Below are positions 50,595-60,533 of a stretch of DNA of 64,000 bases, piece after piece (the first letter of the stretch is position 1; each line of letters begins with the position of its first letter). The notes under the pieces were generated by a model. The model was not told the origin of the DNA, did no database searches, and saw only the letters and a list, made by a program, of their open reading frames with translations. A program made the position numbers and the translations under genes. This stretch comes from DASUPK01 sp963843085 (GTDB lineage Bacteria; Actinomycetota; Thermoleophilia; Solirubrobacterales; 70-9), in contig CAWJJG010000011.1 in NCBI GenBank assembly GCA_963843085.1, forward strand, positions 868,001-932,000. The letters are read 5' to 3'.

Positions 50595-52531
50595 GGGCAA
50601 CCGGCGTCGCCCTGCGGCAACGTGCTGCACGTCAGGAGCTCAGTGGTCTGGTTGTGGCCGCTTCCGCCGATCAGCGGGCTGTTGTTGCAGTCCGACGGAA
50701 GGTTGTCGGGCGCCACGCCGGATGGGGACGGAACGCCCGTGACGCTTCCCGCGGTCCCGTCGGCACCGGTGTTGCTGTACCAGCAGTTTCCGCTGTTGGA
50801 CGCGCTGACGATGAGGCCGCCCTGATCCCACCAGAAGTCGACGCCGTTCGGCTTGGTGGCGCCAGCAGGGCTCTGCCCCATCTTGTTGTCGTAGAAGCGG
50901 TTGCGGTAGGAGGTGGCCGAGGCGCCGGGAGTGTTCGGGTCGCAGCCGGGCACCTGGTACTTGGAATTCCCGCAGGCGAAGGCATCCGGGACGGCGAACA
51001 GCATCGTCCCGCGGCGCCAGTTGTCGTAGAAGTTGTTGTTGCGAACGACGTTGGCGTTGCCGCCGGCGATCCACATGCCCGTGCCGACGGGCACCGGCTC
51101 GGTCGGCTCGACGTCGGAGCAGTTGCCGCCAGGGCTCTGGGGCGACTGCCCCGGGACCGAGGGTCCGGTGTGCTGGCCCGCGGCGCACTGCGGCAGGTAC
51201 GGGTTGAAGTTGTTGTTGAAGAAGTTGTTGTGCTCGAGCAGGTCCGAGTCCTGCGGGAAGCCGGGGTGGCCGGGGGCGGTGAAGACATCCGTGGAGAAGC
51301 CCTCGGCGTTGTCGTAGAAGTTGTTGTCATGCACCCACACTGAGTTTCCGTCGGTGCCCGAGTAGCCCAGCGTGTTGTGGTGCATGTCGCAGTGCCGGAT
51401 CTCCGTGCCGTAGCGGCGCTGGTTGGCCGGAACGGCCTCCCCGAGGTCGGCGCTGGCGCCCGGATAGATCCCGGAGTCACCGCTGCCCCAGGCGTCGCAG
51501 TTCTCGATCAGCGAGTGATCGGCGACGAAGGTGAGCACTCCGTACTCGCCGGCGTACGGCGTCTTGAAGTTCGAGAGGTGCGAGCCGTCGGACTCGATCA
51601 CGTAGATGTCGTGCTCACGCGCGTGACGGACCTTGAGGTTGTCGATGACGATTCCGTCGGCGCGGTCGGCGCGAATGCCGACGTCCTTAACCGAGCCGAG
51701 GGGCCAACCGTCTCCGGACGACGTGTCGCCGGCGTCGATCGTGACCGCGTCAGCCGACGCGCCGCTGCCCTGGATCTGCAGGTTGCACCGGATGCACTTG
51801 CCGGCGTCCGGGATGTTGTGGCGGTCGGTCAGCGGCGGCTGCGGGACCGGGGTGCTGCTCAGCGACCGACCGATCACCGCGATCAGGTTCTGGTCGTTCG
51901 GGCAATGGACCTGGTACGCGTAGGAGACCGCGTTGGCCTGGCTCTTGTCGTTGGTGATCTTGTACTGGTCGCAGGCCGGATCGTTGGTCGGCTGGGCGCG
52001 CGATTTGGGCTCCGTGTAGAGGCCCGGCATGATCTCGACGCGGTCGTTGTTGTGGGAGGCGGTGACCGCGGCCTGGATCGAGTTGTACCGGCAGTGCCTG
52101 AGCAGCTTGATGTTGAAGCTGCGCAGCTTCTTGGCCCTCTTCTTGCTGATCCTGATGGCGGGCTGGCTCTCCCGGACCTTGAAGCCGTGCTTGCGGGCGG
52201 CCTTGACGTCGGCGTTCAGGGCCTTCATCGACCTGTTCTTGGAGAGCTGCTTCTTGGTTCCGTGCTTGCGCAGCTTTTTGCCCGGGACCGTCTGACAGAC
52301 GACCCGGGTCTTGCCGGGCTTCTTCGCCTTCAGGGCACTGAAGATCTTGCGAATTGCCGGAACCGAGCCTCCGGCTGCCGGCTTCACCGACCTGTCCGGA
52401 GCGGGATTCGGCCAGTAGGAGGCGCGCTCGACATGGGCGAACGCGAGCGTCGGCACCAGGACGGCGACCACCGCGACCGCGACGGCGGCGATCAGGTTCC
52501 TGCGGCGATGAGTGGCCCTCCTGGCTTCCAT
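50567..52531 (-). CDS. Secreted right-handed parallel beta-helix protein
   Basis: 654 aa from ATG 52531, which has a GGAGAGG Shine-Dalgarno. TM/signal segment LIAAVAVAVVAVLVPTLAFA, then a Lys-rich region with CQTVPGKKLRKHGTKK, and a beta-helix with many Asn/Asp turns (HNTLGYSGTDGNSVWVHDNN, NFFNNNFNPY). Several cysteines in pairs suggest disulfides. Overlaps the lipoprotein gene downstream. Substrate unknown; the fold suits polysaccharide binding or cleavage. Confidence 0.78.
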   Translation of the reverse strand: MEARRATHRRRNLIAAVAVAVVAVLVPTLAFAHVERASYWPNPAPDRSVKPAAGGSVPAIRKIFSALKAKKPGKTRVVCQTVPGKKLRKHGTKKQLSKNRSMKALNADVKAARKHGFKVRESQPAIRISKKRAKKLRSFNIKLLRHCRYNSIQAAVTASHNNDRVEIMPGLYTEPKSRAQPTNDPACDQYKITNDKSQANAVSYAYQVHCPNDQNLIAVIGRSLSSTPVPQPPLTDRHNIPDAGKCIRCNLQIQGSGASADAVTIDAGDTSSGDGWPLGSVKDVGIRADRADGIVIDNLKVRHAREHDIYVIESDGSHLSNFKTPYAGEYGVLTFVADHSLIENCDAWGSGDSGIYPGASADLGEAVPANQRRYGTEIRHCDMHHNTLGYSGTDGNSVWVHDNNFYDNAEGFSTDVFTAPGHPGFPQDSDLLEHNNFFNNNFNPYLPQCAAGQHTGPSVPGQSPQSPGGNCSDVEPTEPVPVGTGMWIAGGNANVVRNNNFYDNWRRGTMLFAVPDAFACGNSKYQVPGCDPNTPGASATSYRNRFYDNKMGQSPAGATKPNGVDFWWDQGGLIVSASNSGNCWYSNTGADGTAGSVTGVPSPSGVAPDNLPSDCNNSPLIGGSGHNQTTELLTCSTLPQGDAGCPWFTTPPRP

Positions 52532-52631
52532 CAATCCTCTCCTATCCCTTTGGATCCCTCTCCTGGCGCGGCATCTAATCAAATGTTGCCGATCGGTGAA
52601 ACCCTGCGCGGCGAGCGGAGTTGCGGACCGG

Positions 52632-53774
52632 TCAGAGCCCGAGCGTCTTCGCGATGATGCCGCGCTGGATCTCGGAGGTTCCGCCGTAGATCGTCGAGAC
52701 CAGGGTCTGGCGGACCAGGCGCTCCATGTCGTATTCCGAGGAGTAGCCGTAGCCGCCCATCATCTGCATGCCCTCGAGGGTGACGCGCTTGGCGGTCTCG
52801 GTGACGAAGAGCTTCACCATCGAGGCCTCCTTGGGGAGCATCCGGTCCTCGTCCTCGTCGACCATGCTCGCCACCCAGTAGGTCATCAGCTTGGCGGCCT
52901 CGAGGTCGGTGGCGAGGTCGGCGAAGCGGTGCTGGAGGGCCTGGAAGGCTCCGATCGGACGGCCGAACTGCTTGCGCTCCTTGCAGTAGGCGAGGGCGTC
53001 GTCGAAGGCGCGCTCGGCGACGCCGAGCTGGATCGCGGCGAGGATCAAGCGCTCGACATTGAGGCCCGCCATCAGCTGGGTCCAGCCCTGGTCTACCGTC
53101 CCGAGGACGTTCTCCTCGGGGACCTCGACGTTCTCGTAGTAGACGGTGTTGGTCTCGCGGCCGCCCATCGTGTCGATCGGGTCCATCGTCATGCCGTCGG
53201 TGCCGACCGGGACGAAGATCATCGAGAGGCCCTCGTGCTTGTTCTCGCCCCTGGTCGTGCGGCACACGGTCAGGACGTGGTCGGCGTTGCGGGCGTTCGA
53301 GATGAAGACCTTCTGCCCGTTGATGACGAAGCCGCCGTTGGAGCGCTCCGCTCGGGTCGAGAGCGAGCCGACGTCGGAGCCGGACTCCGGCTCGGTCATC
53401 GCGATCGACTCGACCGAGCCCTTGGCGATGTTCCCCAGCAGCTCGTCCTTCTGCTCGGACGTGCCGAAGCGCTTGAGCGCGCCGGCGACGATCAGGGTCG
53501 TGCTGTAGCCGCCGATCGGGGCCATGCCCCGGGAGGTCTCCTCCATGAACAGGCAGGCGTCGACCCAGGTCCCGCCCGAGCCGCCGTGCTCCTCGGGGAT
53601 CGTCAGGCCGAGCCAGCCGAGCTCGGCCATCTGGCGGTAGATCCCCTCGTTATGGAGCTCGGTGTAGCCGTTGCTGAGCTCCTTGCGCTGCTCCTGCGTC
53701 CCGCACTCGCGCTCGCAGAAGTCGCGGATGGAGGCGACGAAGTCGCTCTGCTCGTCGGTGAGCTTGAAGTCCAT
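52632..53774 (-). CDS. Acyl-CoA dehydrogenase
   Basis: 380 aa flavoenzyme that introduces a C2-C3 double bond into acyl-CoA. FAD/substrate motifs AMTEPESGSDVGSL and the C-terminal GGYGYSSEYDMERLVRQTLV are present. The medium-chain catalytic Glu position reads IYGGTSEIQR with Gly instead, but Glu241 in NVERLILA fits the alternative catalytic base used by isovaleryl- and long-chain enzymes. Chain specificity unknown. Neighbours are envelope genes, not fatty-acid genes. Confidence 0.92.
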   Translation of the reverse strand: MDFKLTDEQSDFVASIRDFCERECGTQEQRKELSNGYTELHNEGIYRQMAELGWLGLTIPEEHGGSGGTWVDACLFMEETSRGMAPIGGYSTTLIVAGALKRFGTSEQKDELLGNIAKGSVESIAMTEPESGSDVGSLSTRAERSNGGFVINGQKVFISNARNADHVLTVCRTTRGENKHEGLSMIFVPVGTDGMTMDPIDTMGGRETNTVYYENVEVPEENVLGTVDQGWTQLMAGLNVERLILAAIQLGVAERAFDDALAYCKERKQFGRPIGAFQALQHRFADLATDLEAAKLMTYWVASMVDEDEDRMLPKEASMVKLFVTETAKRVTLEGMQMMGGYGYSSEYDMERLVRQTLVSTIYGGTSEIQRGIIAKTLGL

Positions 53775-53820
53775 GGCGCGGGCAGACTAACGAAACTGGC
53801 TGCCCGGCCAGTCCCGGTGA

Positions 53821-55446
53821 CTAGCCGATCTGCTCCGGGATCCGGGCGCCCAGTGGGGCACGGAACTTGGCGATCGTCGTCGGTGTCGATGCCCCGGGCG
53901 TCTTGGCGTCGACCTTCTTCAACTCGCAGTTGACCTCGGTCGGGCCGATCTCGATGACGCCGTAGCCGCGGTTGACGAAGTCGTAGAACTCGATGTGCGG
54001 GTTGACCGCGGCCAGGGCGGCCAGCGTGGACGGGGGCAGGCCGGTCGACTCCGGCAGGCCGGTCGACGTCGCCGACCCTCCGACGAACTCGGGCATCGCC
54101 GCACGTCCGGTCGCCTGATCGCCCGTCGTGTATGCGGTGCCGGCGAAGAACGTGTGGATGTCGCCGGTGATCGCGACCACGTTCTGGACGTTGTTGTCGA
54201 GGATGTGGTCGAGGATCTGCTTGCGCTCATATCCGTAGCCGTCCCAGGCGTCCACCTGTGCCGGGACGCCGGGGGCGAGCCGGGTGGCCATCACCATCAG
54301 CTCGGTCGCCCACACCTTCCAGGTCGTGGGAGCTCCGACAAGCCGGCTCTTGAACCACTCGAGCTGGCGAGCGCCCAGCATCGTGCGCGGAGCGTCGGCG
54401 TCGGCACACGCCTTGAGCTGCTCGTCGTTGCAGGGCTGCCGGTCTCGGTACTGGCGCTCGTCGGTCATCAGGATGTCGACGAGCTTCCCGAGCCGGTACT
54501 CCTCGTAGATCCGGTTCCGGTCTCCCTTGTACCGGGAGCGCGGCATGTAGTTGAAGAACGCCCGGTGGCCGTTGGCCTCGCGCTGGGGGAAGGGGACGCG
54601 GCGTGGGTAGTTCTTGAGCTGGGTCAGCTCGGGGTTCTGCTGATTGGAGCTCGGCTGTCCGTCCGCGTAGTTGTCCTCCACCTCGTGGTCGTCCCAGACC
54701 GCGAGGAACGGATGGGCGTGGTGCATCGCCTGCAAGTCCTTGTCGGACTTGTAGAGGCGGTACTTCTCCCAGTACTCCTTGAGCAGCTGGGTGTCGCCGT
54801 CGTGGTTGTTGCCGGTGCGGTCGAGGCGGACGCCCTTGTCGTCCGAGTACTCGTAGATGTAGTCGCCGAGGCAGATCACCAGGTCCAGGTCCGGCTCGTT
54901 GGCGATCGCGCGCTGCGCGTTGTAGAAGCCGGCCTCGTAGTGCTGGCAGGAGTAGAAGGCGATCCTGATCGGCTTGTTCGAGTTCAGCGGGGGGGCCGTC
55001 TTGAAGCGGCCGACCGGCGACTTCGAGTGCTTGGTGACGAAGCGGTAGAAGTACTGGTGATCGGGCTTCAGGCCCTTCACGAAGGTGCGCGCGGTGAAGT
55101 CGCGGTCCGCGCGCGCGGTGACGTCCTTCTCGAGCACGACGTTCTTGAACTTCGGGTCCTTCCCGACGACCACCTTGAGCTTGGACGTCCTCTTGATCTC
55201 GCCGAGGCGGGTCCAGAGCTCGATGCCGCGAGGGCGCGGGAACCCCGAGACGACGCCGAGATCGAACTTCGCGTGCTTGGCGGCCGGGATCCTCCGCTTG
55301 CGGGCGGCGGCGGCATAGTTGACGGGCGTTGTGACCGCGGCTCCCGTCGCCAGGGCTCCGATCAGAAAGCTGCGGCGGCCGAGCCGATGCGAGCCGTCGA
55401 GCGACTCCAGGTCCGGACGTACGTCCTCGAGCTCGTGCAGGTCCAT
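53821..55446 (-). CDS. Tat-exported PhoD-like alkaline phosphatase
   Basis: 541 aa. Twin-arginine signal RRSFLIGALATGAAV (residues 24-38). PhoD N-terminal domain, then a metallophosphatase core: FYSCQHYEAG, LGDYIYEYSDD (about 193-203), WDDHEVEDNYAD and TGDIHTFFAG with metal-binding Asp/His. Hydrolyses phosphomonoesters or diesters outside the membrane using Ca/Fe in known members. GGAGAAG Shine-Dalgarno at ATG 55446. No Pho box could be identified. Confidence 0.9.
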   Translation of the reverse strand: MDLHELEDVRPDLESLDGSHRLGRRSFLIGALATGAAVTTPVNYAAAARKRRIPAAKHAKFDLGVVSGFPRPRGIELWTRLGEIKRTSKLKVVVGKDPKFKNVVLEKDVTARADRDFTARTFVKGLKPDHQYFYRFVTKHSKSPVGRFKTAPPLNSNKPIRIAFYSCQHYEAGFYNAQRAIANEPDLDLVICLGDYIYEYSDDKGVRLDRTGNNHDGDTQLLKEYWEKYRLYKSDKDLQAMHHAHPFLAVWDDHEVEDNYADGQPSSNQQNPELTQLKNYPRRVPFPQREANGHRAFFNYMPRSRYKGDRNRIYEEYRLGKLVDILMTDERQYRDRQPCNDEQLKACADADAPRTMLGARQLEWFKSRLVGAPTTWKVWATELMVMATRLAPGVPAQVDAWDGYGYERKQILDHILDNNVQNVVAITGDIHTFFAGTAYTTGDQATGRAAMPEFVGGSATSTGLPESTGLPPSTLAALAAVNPHIEFYDFVNRGYGVIEIGPTEVNCELKKVDAKTPGASTPTTIAKFRAPLGARIPEQIG

Positions 55447-55648
55447 CGCTTCTCCTCTCGGTCCCGGGCTAACCCCCCGCCCACCCTATTCCTCCGGGAT
55501 GCCGGCGCCGTTACCGATTAGTTGGCGACATTGGTTCGGGGGTCACTGAGGCGGGTCTCGGTCCGATAGGTTGGGTCGAGCACCCAGGGAGGGTGCGTTT
55601 GAGAGACGACCTGTGCGTCACGCAGACGCAAGAGGAGAGGAGAAGGGC

Positions 55649-58287
55649 GTGGAGCGGAAGGATTCGGCTGGCGCTGGAATGTCCCCGGCGGTCATCGTCG
55701 TGGCGGTCATCGCACTCGCGGGACTGATCGCGGCGGTGGGTGCGCAGGGCAAGGGATCTCATCACCGGACGCCCACGCGAACCCGGGTGCTGAGCAACGA
55801 GCAGCAGCAGATCCTCGACAGCGGCCACATCCTCGTCAAGCTTCGCGGCACCGCCGGCAAGCGATTCCGCGTCGACGGCTTCTCGGGTCGCAAGGACCGC
55901 GGCCGGCTGACGGCCTTCTCGAAGAAGGGCAAGGCGGGCAAGCTCTCGCTCGCGCTCACCGGACACGGGCGCCAGCTTCTCAGTGGGTGTGACGTCGACT
56001 ACATGAAGGTCGTCAACGCCACGAAGCGCAAGAAGCGCGGAGGAAAGAAGAAGGGTCACCCGCGCTCGGCGACGCTCCTGCAGCGCAACCTGGCAGCCTG
56101 CCAGGGCTCCGCCCCGAAGGGGCCGACGGGGCCGAAGTGCGACCCCATCGACCCGACGGTCTGCCTGCAGCCCTGGCCGAACGACTACTTCACCAGGGCC
56201 GACGCGAGCACCGCGACCGGGCGGCGGCTCGATCTGCAGTCCGATGAAGATGCCCACCAACACGAGCCGGGGCGCACGATCGACACGACGGATCTCAACC
56301 GCGCCGACGGCTTCAGCCCGGGCAACCCGATCATCGTCAAGGTGCCACAGGTCTCAACGCAGCAGGCGTTCGACAACAGCGGGCTGGTCCCGATCACCGA
56401 TCCCGGCCGGTACACCGACGCCAATCAGGCCGCCGTCGTGATCGACACGAGCACCGGCGACCGCTGGCCGATCATCGCCGAGCTCGATCCGAACCCGAAC
56501 CTGAATCAGCCGGGTGACACGCAGGACGTCAACCTGATCATCCGCCCGATGAAGAACTTCACCGAGGGCGACCGCTACATCGTCGCCCTGCGCAACCTGA
56601 AGGACGCGTCGAACAACTCCGTGCCGGCGCCGGAGTCGTTCAGGGTCTTCCGCGACAACGTGGCGACCCAGGACCCGGAGGTCGAGGCTCGCCGGCCGCA
56701 CATGGAGGACGTGCTGAACGAGCTGCAGACCGACGGGATCCCGCGGTCGAACCTGTACATGGCCTGGGACTTCACCGTCGCGAGCGAGCACAGCCTCGCC
56801 GGCCGCGCGCTCGCGATCCGCGACGACGCGCTGGCGCAGCTCGGCGACACGACGCCCGGCGACGGCCACCTGGACGGAAGCGCGCCGTCCTTCCACATCA
56901 CCAGCGTGCTCAATGCGGGTGATCCCGGCGTGCCGGCCAACACCCTCCGCGAGGTCACGGGTGAGCTCACCAATGTGCCGTGCTATCTCAACAACGGGAA
57001 CTGCCACCCGGGCGGGACGTTCAACTTCCAGTCGAACGGCGACGTGAACGCGACCCCGACGGGCACCGCGGACGATCCGGATACGGGGACGACCGGCGTG
57101 AGGTTCGAGTGCCTGATCCCGAACTCCGCGGTCACGGGTGGCACGCTCACTCCGACATACAGCGGGATCTTCGGGCACGGGCTGCTCGGCGACTTCACGC
57201 AGGTCGGCGACATGATCAAGTTCGATCAGAGCGAGGCGAACCTCAGCCAACACGAGCTGGTGCGCGACCAACTGGGCGGGCTTCTCCTCGGACGACCTCG
57301 GGACGGTCGTCGGCGTGCTCGGCGACGTCTCGAAGTTCCCGCAGATGGGCGACCGGATGGTGCAGGGCTTCGTGAACATGATCTACCTCGGCCGGGCGAT
57401 GACGATGGCCGACGGCTTCAACAGCGACGCGGCGTTCCAGATCGATCCCGATGGCGGCGGAGGCCGAATCCCTCCGGACCGGTGCTTCGGAATGGGGACG
57501 GCAACCTGTTCTGGGAGGGCATCAGCCAGGGCGCGATCATGGGCGGAGCGCTGACCGCGCTCGAGCCGGATCTGACCCAGTCGGTGCTCAACGTGACCGG
57601 GATGAACTACTCGACGCTGCTGCGCCGAAGCTCGGACTCCGGGCAGTACCTGGACATCGCGAACATCGGGCTCTGGGCCCACTACCCGAACCTGCAGCAG
57701 CGGCCGCTGATCCTGTCCCTGATGCAGCTGCTCTGGGACCGCGGCGAGGCCAATGGGTACGCGGAGCACATGACCAGCGATCCGCTGCCGAACACTCCCG
57801 CGCACCACGTGCTGTTGCAGATGGCCTACGGGGACCACCAGGTCTCGAACCTGGCGGGCGAGGTGGAGGCGCGGACGATCGGCGCGCAGGTCCACACGCC
57901 CGAGCTCGATCCCGGACGCCACTGGGGCGTTGATCCGTTCTTCGGGCTGATCCCGATCAGCTCCTACCCGTACAGCGGGGACGCGGCGATGGTCTACTAC
58001 GACGGCGGGCCGCTCGACTATCCGAGCCCTGCCGAGGGGACTCCCGACAAGACGTGCACGGACGAGAACACGGACACGCACTACGGGACCGCGCCGGCGC
58101 CGCTGGTGGAGCTGCCGCCCAATCCGGCGAGCGTGTACGGCTGCGATCCGCACTCGTATCCGCGCAGATCGGTCGACGGCGTCGCGCACGACTCACCTGG
58201 CTGTCACCCAGCGCGGACATCGCCCAGTGCAACACGCTGGGGACGCCGCGGCCGTGCTTCTCCAACGGCTTCACCGGCGCGCCCTAG
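55649..58287 (+). pseudogene. Secreted alpha/beta-hydrolase (lipase-like), broken by three frameshifts
   Basis: GTG start at 55649 with a very strong GAGGAGAGGAGAAGG ribosome site. Signal/TM helix VIVVAVIALAGLIAAVGAQG, Lys-rich segment, and a lipase N-terminal-type domain (TVCLQPWPNDYFT). Then the oxyanion strand GIFGHGLLGD, nucleophile GISQGAIMGG, and a C-terminal part ending FSNGFTGAP. Coding frame jumps at about 57262, between 57440 and 57495, and at about 58188; each adjacent frame continues the same protein. Expected length about 880 aa. Either assembly indels or a decayed gene. Function: probably an extracellular esterase/lipase. Confidence 0.72.
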
Positions 58288-58296
58288 GTCCAGCCG

Positions 58297-58997
58297 CTAG
58301 CGCGTGGTCTGGTCGATCTGGTCCTTGACCTGATCGACCAGGCCGCCGACGCTCGTCTCCGCGCTGTGGAGGGCGGCCGCGACGACGACAAAAACGATCA
58401 CGGCGAGGATCGAGAGGAAGTGCCGATCCAGCCGGTGAGGCGGCCGATGCGGGCGAGTCCGCGATGGCCGGACCGGCGGCGCTCGGCGTTCCGGATGCCG
58501 ATCGAACCGAGGACGATCGCGGCGATGCCACACGGCAGCGCGACGAAGAAGCCGCCGGCGCTGAGGAAGACGAGGAGGATGGAAAGGGGGCCCAGGAAGA
58601 CCGCCGCCAGGGCCGGGATGTTCGATTCGGCCTGGGGATGCGGCGCCAGCCGGCGGGGCACCGGGCCGCGGGCCGGCGGGCCGGCCATGGGCGCGGTCGA
58701 GGTGGACCCGTGAATGCCGACCACGGTGGCGCCCACCCGGAGCTCGTCGCCGACCGCGAGCTCGACCGGGCCGGAGATGCGCTGCCCGTTGACGTAGGTG
58801 CCGTTGGAGGAGCCGAGGTCCTCGACCAGGACCGCGCCGTGGTCCGGGAGGACCCGGGCGTGGCGGCCGGAGACACCGGGGTCGTCGAGGACGAGGTCGG
58901 CGGTTTCGCGCTCGCGGCCGAGGATCAGCTCGCCGTCGACCCGATACTCGCTTCCCACCCCGGCGCCCTCGTGGATGACGAGTGATTCGCCGGCCAC
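58297..58997 (-). pseudogene. FHA-domain membrane protein, frameshifted near C terminus
   Basis: GTG start at 58997, one base after the glycosidase stop. FHA domain at about residues 20-95 with GRERETADLVLDDPGVSGRH and DLGSSNGTYVNGQRI, which binds phosphothreonine peptides. A Pro/Arg linker and two TM helices follow. Without correction it ends in an arginine/serine scramble at 58398. Restoring one missing base at about 58422 joins LTGWIG to HFLSILAVIVFVVVAAALHS, a third TM helix, and a tail ending at 58297. Suggests a kinase-signalling membrane protein. Confidence 0.78.
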
Positions 58998-58998
58998 G

Positions 58999-60492
58999 CT
59001 AGCCGCGCCCAGCGCCCTGCTTCCAGACGAGGCTCTTCTGCCCGGCGACCCTGGCGCGCAGGCGCTGCTTTCCGGGGAGCCTGAGCTTGGTGACGAAGAC
59101 GCCTCCCCTTCTCACATTCACCTTCCTGACCCTGACCCAGCGGGAGCCGCGGCGGCGCTGGATGAGCAGCTTGCCGCCCGCGGGGGACCTGCCCCAGGCC
59201 CGGATTCGGCGCTTGTTGATGCGCTCCGTGACGAAGGGGAACCGGAAGGCCACCAGCGAGGGCTTCGGGCGCCCGTCGATGAAGTAGACGCCGGACTGGA
59301 AGCCCGCGTGGACGTTGGGGCGGTCGTTCGAGTCGTCGATCTGGAAGTTGATCGCGACGCTGGCCCCGGCCTTCCAGAAGAGGTACATCGACTGCTCGAT
59401 CCAGCGGGCCTGGGTGGCGAGCTTGGCGCCGACCGGGTTCGGTGGCCGACTGTCCCACCAGAACTCGGTCACCCAGACCGGGTGCCTTCCGCCCGAGGTG
59501 GTGCCGGCCTTCTCAGCGCCGCGGAGGACGCTGACCACGCGGCCGAGGTCGGGGGTCGAGGCGTCGTAGCGGCTGGGGCCGGACCGTAGAGGGCCGCCGC
59601 CGGTGTTGTCGATCGGGTGGTGGGCGAAGACGTCGAAGAGGACGGGGCTCGGGCAGCCGGCCGTCCTCACGTACCTGACCCTGGCCGGCCTCTTCCTTCC
59701 CTTCTTCTTCCGGCGCTTGACCTTCTTCGGCTTGACGCAGAGGACGTGCTGCCAGAACTGGACGGGGCGGGAGCGGGCGCCGCTCGCCGGGTAGGGGCCG
59801 CCCGGCCGGTCGCCGTAGGGATCGGTGCCGCCGACGACGACCTGGACGCTGGGATTCACGGACTTGATCGCCCTGTAGGAGGCATTCAGCATCGCGCGGT
59901 AGAGGTCCGCGCCGGTCAGGTACGTGCCCGTGAACTGCGGGTTGAGCCAGTCGCCCGAGTTGGGCTCGTCCCAGACCTCGATCGCCTGCACGGCCGGGAG
60001 CCGTCCGCCTGCGCCGGGGTCGAAGCCGCCCGAGTAGCGGGCGGCGACCGCCTGCATGAAATCGGCGAGGTCGGAGGGATTCGGTTGCCAGGTGCCCGGC
60101 GCGGCCGAGGCCGGGCGGTTGGGGCCCTCCGCCCAGCTGGGTGCGTGGTTCACGCTGAGGAGGATGCTGAGTCCGTGGGCGGCCGCGTCACGGACGGCCG
60201 CGTCGATCGAGGAGAAGTCATAGGACGCGCTGCCGGGGTTGGTGGGGTCCAGAGGCCTGGTGGAAGTGGCGATCGCGGGCCACTCGACCCCGAGGCGGAC
60301 GATGCCCGCTCCCGCCGCGACGGTCCGATCCAGCCAGAGTGCCCGAGCGGTGGGGTCCGCCGTCTGGTACTCGTCGGCGTCGCTGAAGCCGGTCACCAGG
60401 CCTCGGGCGGCCGAGGCGCCGGCCGGGAGGGCCAGGGCGATGAGGAGGGCGCCCGCCACGAGCGCAAGCCGGAGTTTCGTCGTGAGCGTCAT
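58999..60492 (-). CDS. Secreted glycosidase (GH5/GH39-like clan A), paralogue 1
   Basis: 497 aa from ATG 60492. Signal peptide (LRLALVAGALLIALALPAGASA), then a TIM-barrel with the acid/base motif EVWDEPNSGDW and the nucleophile region VWVTEFWWD. An internal Lys/Arg stretch (KKVKRRKKKGRKRP) lies in a loop. C-terminal beta-rich domain with IQRRRGSRWVRVRKVNV. Cleaves an unknown polysaccharide or glycan outside the cell. Almost identical in layout to paralogue 2 upstream, 41 nt away. It abuts the FHA gene. Confidence 0.82.
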   Translation of the reverse strand: MTLTTKLRLALVAGALLIALALPAGASAARGLVTGFSDADEYQTADPTARALWLDRTVAAGAGIVRLGVEWPAIATSTRPLDPTNPGSASYDFSSIDAAVRDAAAHGLSILLSVNHAPSWAEGPNRPASAAPGTWQPNPSDLADFMQAVAARYSGGFDPGAGGRLPAVQAIEVWDEPNSGDWLNPQFTGTYLTGADLYRAMLNASYRAIKSVNPSVQVVVGGTDPYGDRPGGPYPASGARSRPVQFWQHVLCVKPKKVKRRKKKGRKRPARVRYVRTAGCPSPVLFDVFAHHPIDNTGGGPLRSGPSRYDASTPDLGRVVSVLRGAEKAGTTSGGRHPVWVTEFWWDSRPPNPVGAKLATQARWIEQSMYLFWKAGASVAINFQIDDSNDRPNVHAGFQSGVYFIDGRPKPSLVAFRFPFVTERINKRRIRAWGRSPAGGKLLIQRRRGSRWVRVRKVNVRRGGVFVTKLRLPGKQRLRARVAGQKSLVWKQGAGRG

Positions 60493-60533
60493 GGGTCCCT
60501 TGCCGGAACCAAGAAGAGGGGCGATGGTTGCGG

